From assembly GCF_030247195.1 (NCBI RefSeq), contig NC_080672.1, positions 368,644,271 through 368,708,270 of the forward strand: a stretch of DNA of 64,000 bases. The letters run 5' to 3'. The DNA is from Topomyia yanbarensis (lineage: Eukaryota > Arthropoda > Insecta > Diptera > Culicidae). The position numbers were made by a program, and so were the translations under genes. The notes under the pieces were generated by a model. The model was not told where the DNA came from, ran no database searches, and saw nothing but the letters and a program-made list of their open reading frames with translations. Positions 43,501 to 55,972 of this stretch are shown here, piece by piece (within the stretch, counting starts at the first letter, position 1; each line of letters starts with the position of its first letter).

Positions 43501-45948
43501 GATCTATAAAATCTATAAAATCTATAAAATCTATAAAATCTATAAAATCTATAAAATCTATAAAATCTATAAAATCTATAAAATCTATAAAATCTATAAA
43601 ATCTATAAAATCTATAAAATCTATAAAATCTATAAAATCTATAAAATCTATAAAATCTATAAAATCTATAAAATCTATAAAATCTATAAAATCTATAAAA
43701 TCTATCAAATCTGCAAAATCTATAAAATCTACAAAATCTATAAAATCTACAAAATCTACAAAATCTACAAAATCTATAAAATCTATAAAATCTATAAAAT
43801 CTATAAAATCTATAAAATCTATAAAATCTATAAAATCTATAAAATCTATAAAATCTATAAAATCTATAAAATCTATAAAATCTATAAAATCTATAAAATC
43901 TATAAAATCTATAAAATCTATAAAATATATAAAATCTATAAAATCTATAAAATCTATAAAATCTATAAAATCTATAAAATCTATAAAATCTATAAAATCC
44001 AGTAAAATCTATAAGATCTATAAAATCTATAAAATCTATAAAATCTATAAAATCTATAAAATCTATAAAATCTATAAAATCTATAAAATCTATAAAATCT
44101 ATAAAATCTATAAAATCTATAAAATCTATAAAATCTATAAAATCTATAAAATCTATAAAATCTATAAAATCTATAAAATCTATAAAATCTATAAAATCTA
44201 TAAAATCTATAAAATCTATAAAATCTATAAAATCTATCAAATCTGCAAAATCTATAAAATCTACAAAATCTATAAAATCTACAAAATCTACAAAATCTAC
44301 AAAATCTACAAAATCTATAAAATCTATAAAATCTATAAAATCTATAAAATCTATAAAATCTATAAAATCTATAAAATCTATAAAATCTATAAAATCTATA
44401 AAATCTATAAAATCTATAAAATCTATAAAATCTATAAAATCTATAAAATCTATAAAATCTATAAAATCTATAAAATCTATAAAATCTATAAAATCTATAA
44501 AATCTATAAAATATGAAAAATCTATAAAATCTATAAAATCTATAAAATCTATAAAATCTACAAAATCTATAAAATCTATAAAATCTATAAAATCTATAAA
44601 ATCTATAAAATCTATAAAATCTATAAAATCTATAAAATCTATAAAATCTATAAAATCTATAAAATCTATAAAATCTATAATATCTATAAAATCTATAAAA
44701 TCTATAAAATCTGTAAAATCTACAAAATCTATAAAATCTACAAAATCTATAAAATCTATGAAATCTATAAAATCTGTAAAATCTATAAAATCTATAAAAT
44801 CTATAAAATCTATAAAATCTATAAAATCTATAAAATCTATAAAATCTACAAAATCTACAAAATCTATAAAATCTATGAAATCTATAAAATCTGTAAAATC
44901 TATAAAATCTATAAAATCTACAAAATCTATAAAATCTATAAAATCTATAAAATCTATAAAATCTATAAAATCTATAAAATCTATAAAATCTATAAAATCT
45001 ATAAAATCTATAATACCTATAAAATCTATAAAATCTATAAAATCTATAAAATCTATAAAATCTATAAAATCTATAAAATCTATAAAATCTATAAAATCTA
45101 TAAAATCTATAAAATCTATAAAATCTATAAAATCTATAAAATCTATAAAATCTATAAAATAATCTATAAAATCTATAAAATCTATAAAATCTATAAAATC
45201 TACAAAATCTATAAAATCTATGAAATCTATAAAATCTGTAAAATCTATAAAATCTATAAAATCTATAAAATCTATAAAATCTATAAAATCTATAAAATCT
45301 ATAAAATCTATAAAATCTATAAAATCTATAAAATCTATAAAATCTATAAAATCTATAAAATCTATAATACCTATAAAATCTATAAAATCTATAAAATCTA
45401 TAAAATCTATAAAATCTATAAAATCTATAAAATCTATAAAATCTATAAAATCTATAAAATCTATAAAATCTATAAAATCTATAAAATCTATAATACCTAT
45501 AAAATCTATAAAATCTATAAAATCTATAAAATAATCTATAAAATCTATAAAATCTATAAAATCTACAAAATCTATAAAATCTATGAAATCTATAAAATCT
45601 GTAAAATCTATAAAATCTATAAAATCTATAAAATCTATAAAATCTATAAAATCTATAAAATCTATAAAATCTATAAAATCTATAAAATCTATAAAATAAT
45701 CTATAAAATCTATAAAATCTATAAAATCTACAAAATCTATAAAATCTATGAAATCTATAAAATCTGTAAAATCTATAAAATCTATAAAATCTATAAAATC
45801 TATAAAATCTATAAAATCTATAAAATCTATAAAATCTATAAAATCTATAAAATCTATGAAATCTATAAAATCTATAAAATCTATAAAATCTATAAAATCT
45901 ATAAAATCTATAAAATCTATAAAATCTATAAAATCTTTAAATATCAAA
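40536..45948. repeat. 9-bp minisatellite (ATCTATAAA)n, 5.4 kb
   Basis: From 40536 to about 41800 the array is a degenerate TCTCTAAAA variant with many indels. From about 41800 to 45948 it is a nearly pure ATCTATAAA array of roughly 450 units. Variant units mark a higher-order duplication: the CTTTAAAATCTTTAAAAT pair at 41841 recurs at 42713, the CAAACACTAAAAAATC unit at 42006 recurs at 42878 (872 bp), and the ATCCAATAAAATC units at 42345 and 42586 recur at 43244 and 43485 (899 bp, three extra units). A separate set of markers (ATCTATGAA, ATCTGTAAA, AAATAATCT, AATACC) repeats in 44750-45770. Nine-base periodicity without stops makes every frame open on both strands; none is a gene. Confidence 0.96.
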
Positions 45949-46474
45949 ATCATATTTTCCCGCTTTGCGGCACTTTTATTTTTTGTGGCTGGTTCATTTC
46001 ACTGCGCAACCGGAGCCGATGATATAATACTGTATGTGAAGATCGATTTTGTTAGCTATCAATATATTATTTTATGTTTGCTGCGAAAAAAGCTTTAAAA
46101 TTTTATGTTCAACCGGAAAAGATATCAATCTTCGCGGACCCCCACAAACCTTCTCACGCCCCCCCTCTAAGGGTCCGCGGACCCTAGGTTAAGAATCACT
46201 GTCCTAGAATATTTAGAATAAGAGGCAACATTTCACAAACATATTTTTAGAAGAAAGTGTAATCAATAAAAAAAAATCGATTCGTTCGCTCTAGATCGAT
46301 GCACTTTCTTTTAAATATTTGATTGAATATAGAATATTGGAAATAATTTGAGTTTCAGAGGTTTGGAAAAATCTTTTGTGATATAAATTTTTATATTTAC
46401 AAACACCATTTGGAATTTTTTTTTGTCACGTCCAATATTGAGTCTGCATAATAAATTAAATTAAGTTTTATTTT

Positions 46475-46535
46475 TTGTGTTTCGAATTAATCTCGTCAGT
46501 AACTAGCACCAACTGGGTGTCTAGTTAGACGATGT
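46475..46535. mobile_element. Broken end of the AGTGTTTCGGATT-type MITE
   Basis: TTGTGTTTCGAATTAATCTC, GTCAGTAACTAGCACCAACT and GTCTAGTTAGACGAT match the inverted end of the element at 34888-35272. The partner end is absent. Confidence 0.6.
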
Positions 46536-48365
46536 ATCTGTACAATAAATTAGCCCCACTGCTATCGCATTGAAGGCTACTTTCCCGCAACAGTAACGAA
46601 ACTTCGCCCAACTAGCCAGTCGACGAGAGTTCCGCCGTCGATAAATCACAATGATCAATTTGATAGACAATTGTTAATTTGTTGGATTACAGCGACGATA
46701 GGTCGGTGAGGCGTGAAGATTGGTTCATTCCACCAGCTTTCATCCTCGTCGACAACTGATGCCACTGAAGACTGATTTATTGACAGAGAATTGTGATCTA
46801 TCAACCAATCGTCTGTTCGTGTGCGCTCAATTAGCTTCGATCTGTAGAGCTTCCCCCCGGGCTCCCCCCCCCCCCTCTTCCTACTTCCCGCGTTCACCCA
46901 AAAGCTATGGTGGTGCACATTTCAATTTCAATAGGTCATAAATTACTTGCAACTACTGCCGAGTGTTGGTCGTGCGTTCTCTTTGCCAAACTGCCACGGC
47001 TACCACGTCGAACAAGTCGCTTTGTTTAGTCTATTGTATGGGTTTGTATTTATGCCAATACGGTTGCAATTTTCAACCCGCCGTGATGCGTTGGCGCTAA
47101 ACTGCTGCATACAGTCCACCCTGTGTCGGCAGGGCGGAAGTTCATCGACCAAAGCGTGGCGCTTGGGTGAAAGGCTGTGGTAATTTGAAGCGGAGCCAAT
47201 ACTGTTTGCCCGCGATGGTTGGCTGTTTTTAGATACTTGGAAAAAGCGTTGTCGAATGTGAGATAGTGATCATTTGTGCATCGATTATCTCGAGTCGTAG
47301 TGCTAGAGGCGAATAGTTTCAAAAGGTTGAAACGTGAGCTCACCAATCTAGGCTCGTTCAATGAAACACTTAACTTAAATTGCCTACTGCTAAGAACCGG
47401 CTTCAGGTAAGAATCAAAATTAAACCACCAAACATGGCCGATAGATTTCACATATATCGAATCCTAATCCAGCCAGTGCCTGGTATTCATAGAAAAATGA
47501 CAGACACATGGCACCTAGCGTAGAAATAGACACATCAGTGTTTCTGATTTTCACAGCGAGCTGCACCCGTCAAGGCTGGCATAACTATCATTGAATTTGA
47601 CACGATCAATCAAAACTTGTGATATCAATTTGTTTAAAACATCGCCAGCGGCTCACTTCCAAACCGGCGGGCGACCAGTAAGCGAATTGTAGACACGGCT
47701 ACAACTAACCGATTGAATAGGTAGGTATGTGATGACTGTGGAGAACACGGTCCACAACAGAGACTAAACATAAAACATGTAAATCAATACGAGCTTCGCG
47801 CCGTACCTGCCGTACCCCTTTCTCGCGAGTTAGAGTTATAGGAAGAGATGCTTTATCTACAGGAACGCATAAAACAGCAAGCATAAATAAAAATATGGAG
47901 AACTCCCATCAATCTCCAGCCGTAGTGCCGTGATTTTTATGAACTACGGCGCTAGAGCGGCGGCCATCGTTTTGCGTTTGACCACACGTTTTGTGACTGA
48001 CCGGTTCAGGAAACTGCAACCGGAAAGGTGCTCTGGGAGCCAAGGTTAGGTGAAGAGTTGGATAATTAATATTTTATGTTCGTGTATTTTGTAGCTTTTA
48101 TTGCATCCAAACAACAATGGTTTACCCAAAAGTCTCTGGACAGAGTAACGATTATTTGAGTATAATCAAATACGTTTTGAAACCGTGTCTTCTCTTGATA
48201 TTTTTTAGATAGGTATTCAACAAAATGAAAATAAAAAAAATTACTTTAGTTACATGCAACAAAATTTTAATTTCACGATTTACAACTAAGTTGCAATATT
48301 TTTTTAAAATCAACTAGAAATTTTTCAAAAAAGAACTGAAAAACCAATATTTACAAACAGGAAGA
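46536..48365. other. Low-repeat, GC-richer DNA with a good plus-strand 5' splice site
   Basis: This is the longest stretch in the right half without recognisable transposons. On the plus strand GGCTTCAG/GTAAGAATC (exon end 47406, GT at 47407-47408) matches the insect donor consensus very well. The 133-residue minus frame at 47050-47451 and others show no family resemblance, so any exon here would be untranslated or unrecognised. A 13-C tract lies near 46866. The last part (48060-48365) is AT-rich. Confidence 0.35.
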
Positions 48366-48369
48366 CAAA

Positions 48370-49300
48370 ATTAAACTTCTTTTTCGAGAGTTGTCCTACC
48401 GCAGCTGTAGAGCTGGGTTCCCGGAAGGGCTTCTTGTCAGAATCGCTCACTACAATTGCAGACGAGACGGGAAATGAGATTCTATTTGTGATATTGAGTT
48501 CACTCTTCAGATCGATCGAGATCGCGTTAGTCAGATTATAAGTATTATAGCCTTCACTAAATCATCGGAGCGTTTTTGTGTTTTTGAAACATTGGGCGTA
48601 GATGTACGTAAATAATTGCGATTACATTTTTGTCTTAATGTATCATCGCGAAGGGCTCGAGCGTTTGTATGTTAACGTGTTCGGTCGCGTGAGCGTTTAT
48701 ATGTCACGTGTGTTAGCTGTATGTTCAATTTTATAACACTGGATTTCATGTCGCCATGGAAGGTATTACATAGTGTATATTAGCATTTTTTAACGTAGCA
48801 CTTCGTTTTTGTTTTCGATATCGGAATCAGAGTTAAAAATATTCAAATTCATTGAATGAAAATTGATCATATTCAGCCGCATTCATTTTCAATATTCAGT
48901 GACGCAGCTGAAAACGTCAAACGAACAAACCGCCCATTCATCCATGCAGATTTTCATTCGGCTCCGATTATTACACGAAGCGACCGTGCAGCAACGAATC
49001 AAACGCATCAAAGTAGGCCCTGGCACAATATAAGCGATGATGACTGTTGTTTCATAAGCTTTATCGACATTTGAAAACATTTTTACAGATAATTAGTGTA
49101 ATGAATATATTGTACGATAATCACCTGAATGAATAAGATGGATAATTGAATGAATATTTTTTCTATTCACCGCGAGTCGCAACAGGTTCATTTTCAGCCG
49201 TCAACAAAGAGCTTCGATTATTTTTAACTCTGATCGGAATACACGTTGCAAATTCAACAAAGGTGATGTGTAACGAAAAATGATTACGTTTTGAATGCTT
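48370..49300. repeat. Repeat R, right arm, part 1 (inverted)
   Basis: TCGAGAGTTGTCCTACCGCA and GCTGTAGAGCTGGGTTCCCG, then CACTACAATTGCAGACGAGA are the inverse of 33995-34108. ATCGCGAAGGGCTCGAGCGT (about 48645) and TTAACGTGTTCGGTCGCGTG are the inverse of the left-arm subrepeats. After about 48750 the match is uncertain. Confidence 0.6.
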
Positions 49301-49419
49301 ATAATTCAGCCACATCAGGACAATTTTCTAATTTTTTTTTGCTCATTTCGCTTAGAAATACGCCTAAGAAAAGATTCCACCTGATAAAAGTATAGATTTT
49401 TGATATTAAATATAGATAT

Positions 49420-52400
49420 TAAAATTTCAGGCCGAATTTCCCATGCGATTTCACACAAAATTTCAGGGGGAATTTCAAGAGGAATTCCACGCCACATTAG
49501 GCGAAATTTTACACTGCATTCCACGCCAAATTTTAGGCGAAATTTCACACTGGATTTCACGCAAAATTCCAAGCGAAATTTCACGCAAAATTTTATGCGA
49601 AATTGCAGGCGGAATGTCACATGATATTTCACGTAGAATTTCTCGAGAAATTTCACGCAAAATCTCACGCGGGTTTTCACGCGAAATTACAGACGAAATT
49701 CTGTTTTTACGTCTAATTTCACGCAGAATTGCACGCGAAAATTCAGGCGGAATTTTACACGCAATTTCTCGCGAAATTTTTGGTAAAATTTAAGACAAAA
49801 TTTCATGAGGAATTTTACGTGAAATTCCACGTCAAATTGCAGCCGAAGCATCACGCAAAATTTCACGCGAAGTATCACGCAGAATTTCACGCTAAATTTC
49901 ATTCGAAATTTCACGTAAAGTTATGTTATATTAAATATAGCTATTAAAATTTCAGATGGAATTTAACCGACAATTTCACGCGAAATTTTACGCAAAATTT
50001 CGCGCAAAATTTCAGGAGAAGTTTTAAGTGGAATTTTTAGGAGGAATCTGAAGTGGAATTCCAGGCGAAATTTCACGCGGAATTTCGAGGAAAATTTCAC
50101 GCCGAATTCACGCAAAATTCCAAGTGAAATTTCATATGAAATTTTGGGCGGAATGTCACGCGAAATTGCACGCGACATTTTACGTAAAATTTAACCCGAA
50201 GTTTCATGAGAAATTTCACGTGCAATTCCACGCCAAATTTCAGACGAAACATCACACTAAAATTCACGCGAAATTTCACGTGAAAATTCTAGTGAAATTA
50301 AATGCGTATTTTCAGGCAAAATATTACACAAAGTTTCATGCGAAATTTTACACGGGATTTCACACAAAATTTGAGACGGATTATCACACGCAATTTCACG
50401 GGGAAATTTACGCACAATTTCCCTCGAAATTTCAGGAGCAATTTCACGAGGAACTCCACGGAAAATTTTAGGCGAAATTTCACGCGAAATTCCAGTCGAA
50501 ATTTCGCTCGGAATTCCAAGCGGAATTTCAAGGCGAAATTTCACGCAGAAGTTTAAGTTCAACGTTAAAGTTCACGACGAATTTCACGCGAAATTTCTTG
50601 CGAAATCTCACGCGGAATTTCACGCAGATTCCACGCGAGATTACCAACAGAATTTCACACGAAATCTCTAGTGAAATGTCACGCGGAATTCAACGCGGAA
50701 TTTCAAGTGGAACTTCCAGCAGAATTTCGCGCGAAATTTCGCACTGAAGTTCGCGTGAAATTTCACGCGATATCTCACACGGGATCTCACGCGCAATTAC
50801 AAGCAGAATTTCACACGAAATTGCAAAGAATTTCACACAAAATTTCACGCCGAATTTCACGCGAAATTCCAGGCGGAATTTCACACGAAATTTCACGCGA
50901 AATTTTATTAGAAATTTCATATGGAATTACACGCCAAATTACAGGCGAAACTCCACACCAATTCCCACGCGAATTTTTAGGCGGAATTCCAGACGGCATT
51001 TCACGCGAAATTTCAGGCAGAATTTCACGCGAAATTTCAGGCAGAATTTCACAAGCGATTTCACGTGAAATTTCATGAGGAATTTCACGTGGAATTCCAC
51101 GCTGAATTTCTGTAGAAATGTCACGCGAAATTTCAAGCGTAATTTTAGGCGCATTGTTACGCGAAATTTCACGCGGAATTTCAGGTGGATTTTCACGCAT
51201 TTCGCGCGGAATTTCATGCGGAATTACAAGTAGAATTTCACACAAAATAGCACACAGAATTTCACGCGAAATTACACGCAAAATTCCGCGAATAATTTCA
51301 CGTGGAATTCTACGTAAAAGTTCGCGCGGAATTTCAGGCGAAATGACACGCTGAATTTCAGTAAAATTTCCTGCGGAACGCCAGGCGAAATTTCACACGA
51401 AGTTTCTAGTGAAATGTCACGCGGAATTCGAGGCGGAATTTCACGCAAAATTGCACGCAGAATTCACACTAAATTCCATTCGAAGTTTCATGCGAAATTT
51501 CAGGCAGAATGACGCGCGAAATTTAACGCGAAGTTTCATGAGGAATTTCACATTGAATCCCACGTCAAATTTCAGGTATAACATCACGCCATAATTCACG
51601 TGAAATTTCAAGCGGAATTTTGCACGAAATTTCGCACCGAAGTTCGCGTGAAATTTCACGCTGAATTTCACGCGAAATCTCACACGAGATTTCACGCAGA
51701 TTTCAGTCGAAATTACAAGCAGAATTTCACACGAAATTTCACGCCGAATTTCACGCGAAACTCCAGGCGGAATTTCACGCGACATTTTATTAGGAATTTC
51801 ATGTGGAATTCCACACCAAATTTCAAGCGAAACTCCACGCTAATTTTCACGCGAATTTTTAGGCGGAATTCTGGACGGAGTTTCACGCGAAATTTCAGTC
51901 GGAATTTCCCAGTTAATTTCAAGTGAAATTTTACGTAAAATTTCGCGTGAAATTCCACGCTAATTTTCACTCGAAACGTCACGCGAAATTTCATGCGTAT
52001 TACAAGTAGAACTTCACACAAAATAGCACGCGGAATTTCACGCGAAATTACACGCAAAATTCCGAAATTTCCCGTAGAATTCCACGTAAAAGTTCGCGTG
52101 GAATTTCACTCCAAATTTCAGGCGAATTGCCACGCTGAATTTCAGTAAAATTTCCTGCGGAACGCCAGGCGACATTTCACACGTTTCTAGTGAAATGTCA
52201 CGCGGAATTCGAGGCAGAACTTCGCGCAAAATTGCACGCGGAATTCATACGAAATTAACGCGAAATTCCCCTCAAAGTTTCATGCAAAATTTCAGGCAGA
52301 ATCGCGCGCGAAATTTAACGCGATGTTTCATGAGGAATTTCACGCTAAATTTCATGCGTAATTTCAGGCGTAATACCAGGCGGAATTACAGCAGAATTTC

Positions 52401-54385
52401 ACACGAAATTTCACGCGAAATTCACGTGAAATTTCAGACGGTTTATCACACGCGATTTCACGGGGAAATTTACGCAAAATATCATTCGAAATGTCAGGAG
52501 CAATTTCACGAGGAATTCCACGCCAAATATCACTCGGAATTTCACGCGAAATTTCGTGCGGAATTTCAAGTGTAACGTAACGCAAAATTTCACGCAGAAT
52601 ACCAGACGGAATTCCGCGCAGAAGTTCACGCGATATTTCACGCGGACTTCACGCGAGACTACCAGCAAAATTTCACTCGAAATTTCACGCGGAATACCAG
52701 GCAGAATTTCGCCCGAAATTCACACGAAATTTCACGCGAAGTTCCATGCGAAATTTCAGGCGGAATGACACGAGAAATTTCACGCGGAATTTCACGCGGA
52801 ATTTCACGCGGAATTTGACGCGAAATTTCAGGCGGAATTTCACATAAAATTTACGCAAAATTTTACATAAAATTTAACGTGGACTTTCATGAGAAATTTC
52901 ACATGGAATTCCACGCGAAATTTCAGGCGAAACATCACGCTATAATTCACGCGTAAGTGAAAGTGCTACTGCAATTACACGCGGAGTTCCAGGCGGAATT
53001 TCACGCGGAATTTCAGGCGAAATTGCACGCGAAATTTCACGCCAAATTTCACGCAGAATTTCACAGGAAAATTCACACGAAATTTCACATGAAATTCCGC
53101 ACATAAATTCACGCGAAATTCCCCTCGAAATTATACGCGGATTGTAGCGCGAAATTTCACTCTACATTCATTTCACAAAAAATTTCATGCGTAATTTCAG
53201 GCGTGATGTCACGCGAAATTTCAAGTGGAATTTCAGGTGGACTTTCACGCATTTCGCGCGGAATTTCATGCGGAATTACAAGAAGAATTTCACACAAAAT
53301 GGCACGCTGAATTTCACGCGAAATTTCATGAGGAATTTCATGTGGAATTCCACGCTAAATTTCAGTCGAAGCATCACACTGGATTTCACGCCAAATTTCA
53401 CGCGAAATTTTATAGGAAAATTCACACAAAATTTCACAGGAAAATTCACACGAAATTTCACAGGAAAATTCACACGGAATTTCAAGCGGAATTTCACACG
53501 AAATTCCGCGCATAAATTCACGTGAAATTTCCCTCGAAATTATACACGGATTTTGGCGTGAAATTTCACGCTAAATATTATTCGATATTTCACGAAAAAT
53601 TTCATGCAGAATTTCAGCCGTAATGTCACGCGAAATTTCAAGCGGAATTTCAGGTGGGTTTTCACGCATTTCGCGCGGAATTTCATGCGGAATTTCAAGT
53701 AAAATTTCACACAAAATAGCACGCGGAATTTCACACGAAATTAAACGCAGCATTTCGCGAATAATTTCACGTGAAATTTCACGTGGAATTCCACGTCAAA
53801 TTTCACGCGGAATTCCACGTCAAATTTCTCGCGGAATTTAACGCCATATTTCAGGCGAAATGCCACACTGAATTTCAGTGAAATTTCACGCAGAGTTTCG
53901 AACAAAATTTTACGCCGAATTCCACGCGAAATTTTACGCTAAATTTCAGTTTTAATTTTACGCGAAATTTCATGCGAAATTGTACGCAAAATTTCAAATG
54001 GAATTCCACGCGAAATTTTACGTGCAATTTCAGGCAAAATATTACATGAAATATCACGCGGAATTTCACGTGAAATTCCACTCGAAATTCCACGCGGAAT
54101 TTCACTCGAACTTTCACTCAAAATTTCATGCGTAATTTTAGGTGGAATATTATGCGAAATCGCACGCGAGATTACGGGTCAAATTTCACACGAAATTCTA
54201 CGGAAATTTCACGCGAAGTATCACACAAAATCTCACGCGGAATTTCCGTAAAATTCCACGCGAAATTTCACGCTAAATTTCACGCTAAATTTCGCGCTAA
54301 ATTTCACTCGAAGTTTCATGCGGAATTTAGCACGAATTTTCATGCAGTATTCCACGAGGATATTCAAACAGAATTTCACGCGGCG
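49420..54385. repeat. 12-bp minisatellite (AAATTTCACGCG)n, 5 kb
   Basis: The unit AAATTTCACGCG / GAATTTCAGGCG recurs several hundred times with frequent single-base changes and occasional unit-length indels. Longer blocks recur, marking segmental duplication: GGTGGATTTTCACGCATTTC with GCGCGGAATTTCATGCGGAA at about 51183, 53237 and 53662, and GAAATTTCGCACTGAAGTTC-type blocks at about 50730 and 51630. The array lies inside repeat R. All the open frames (KFHAKFH-, EISREIS- and NFTRNFT-like) are translations of the repeat in different frames and are not genes. Confidence 0.95.
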
Positions 54386-54389
54386 TTGT

Positions 54390-55425
54390 TTTGCATTGAT
54401 AATCGCAATTGCATGTTTGGGTTTGTGAGCAAGGCTGAATTATCGCGCAGGACACGAGCGTTTGTATGTTAACGTTTGTATACCCATGTAGCTACTTACA
54501 TTTTCATGTTGAATATTGGCGCGAACCACGAATTTGAGTGTACGGTTTAGATCTAGAAGGGAGTGAGTTCTTCCATATCACTAGAGTATCCGGACTTGGC
54601 ACTCGGAAATTTCTAGTGTATATTAGTTCGTATTTTTCAAGACAAAAATTTATGGCATGGACCTAGATTGCTAGAATCAATGGCAGAGGCCATCGAACAT
54701 GACCGATTCATGCTCGCGTGGGAACGGGCGCTGATATAATCGCACTTAAGACGACGCTTATAAATTCGTAAGTGCTAACATATTGACTTAATCACCAAAG
54801 CGCTCCCATATATGCGAGATAGCGGGCATATAGGTATGCGAAGATGATAGCGATTACATGATCGCATGTTTGACAAGATTTGCATTATCGCGAAGGACAC
54901 GAGCCTTTCTATGTTAACGTGTTGGGTCGCGTGGGAGAGTTTATGTCGCGTATGCTAGCGTGCTTATAACTTCGCGGATTTACATTCGTTTATATAATTG
55001 TGTAGCCGTTCACATAGTCGCGTGGGCTGCGGAATTATGCGCGAGCCGTTATTCTGATGTTTAGTTCTCAATGTAGGCTTCGAATGAACGAAGGTAGTAA
55101 GCATCCCTGTCTCACTGGGGTTTATAGCTATGGAGCCCTGAAACTTGTTGTCTAGTGTATTAGAGTGGGAGCGCATGGGTGAGTAGCGGGTGTTTGTATG
55201 TGTACAAGAGACCGCGTTTATAAATTCGTAAATGCTACCACGTTGATTTAATCGTCAGGACGTTTATATGATTTCGAGTGCGTGACTAGGGATGCGCGAA
55301 TGATCGCGTTTGCGACCGGGTCTGTTTTATCGCGAAAGAAACCGAGCGTTTATATGCTTTTGCGTGCATTCCTTTAATCGGGTATTTCTACTGCATTTTT
55401 TTTGCATATTTCTGTGTTCTTTTGA
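54390..55425. repeat. Repeat R, right arm, part 2 (inverted)
   Basis: Subrepeats marked by ATCGCGNAGGACACGAGCGT and ATGTTAACGTGTTNGGTCGCG at about 54446, 54890 and 55330 continue the right arm after the 12-bp array. The outer part (GCGTTTGCGACCGGGTCTGT) is the inverse of the start of the left arm near 32595 (CTGGTCACAAACGCG). Confidence 0.58.
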
Positions 55426-55972
55426 GTGTCGCCGTGGAAGAAAAAAAAGAAGAAACAACACATTAATTAAGCATTCATTCAATGAAGGTGAGATATATGA
55501 CTTTACTACAATATATTAGTGAAAGACATTAAATATTGTGGTAGTCATGTGCAAAACGGCAAAAATTAATTAAAACGATAGGTTGAAAAGGTACACATAT
55601 ACAGCACATTAAAAAAAAAGAATATTAATATTTCGAACACCTCAAATATAGCAGAAACACTAACTAATGACTGAACTTTGGTGAGAGTAGGAAAAATCAT
55701 ACAACATAACATCCTGGTCTCCTCGATGTTCCACTACGGAGGCGTATTGCAACCAACATCTTAAGGCAACTTTCTGTTAGAGGTCAATATGGAAAGCTAT
55801 AATTACTTTCCATAGAATTGAAATTGTAATTTGTTTTTTGGGGGCTTTAACCAAATGACCATTCGCCCATTTTTTTTTAGAAAATGAATGACTATTTTTC
55901 TAGTTGACACTTGGAGATTTAGGTACAAACAAGTATGAATTGTTGGTAATTGATGCACTGCATCATACTGAT
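55426..55972. other. Unassigned AT-rich DNA
   Basis: I see no gene or clear repeat. Confidence 0.3.

Larger units (their letters stand above)
36127..46201. mobile_element. hAT footprint, 10 kb, containing a 9-bp minisatellite
   Basis: The left end CAGTGGATTTCGACC and the right end GGTTAAGAATCACTG are inverted partners (the common hAT form CAGTGGTTCTCAACC lies between them). They are flanked by the perfect 8-bp duplication TCCTAGAA (36119-36126 and 46202-46209). Both ends also share GCGGACC/GGTCCGC words just inside. No transposase is recognised. The interior holds a repeat R fragment, an inverted-repeat MITE, 110-bp-type repeats and a minisatellite of more than 5 kb. The original element must have grown by nested insertion and array expansion after it landed. 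Confidence 0.85.

Noticed and set aside
41458..46098. Open frames of up to 825 codons reading Asp-Phe-Ile, Lys-Ser-Ile or Tyr-Arg-Phe repeats
   Set aside because: They are translations of the 9-bp minisatellite. A 9-mer without stops leaves frames open on both strands, and there is no start context, domain or codon bias of a gene.
47050..47451. 133-codon minus-strand frame
   Set aside because: It has no recognisable domain, overlaps a plus-strand frame and spans the candidate splice donor. No independent coding support was seen.
40536..54385. CRISPR-like periodicity
   Set aside because: The repeats are contiguous short units without unique spacers, and the sequence is eukaryotic.
49315..54472. 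Dozens of overlapping frames reading Lys-Phe-His-Ala, Glu-Ile-Ser-Arg or Asn-Phe-Thr-Arg repeats
   Set aside because: They are products of the 12-bp minisatellite read in different frames on both strands.
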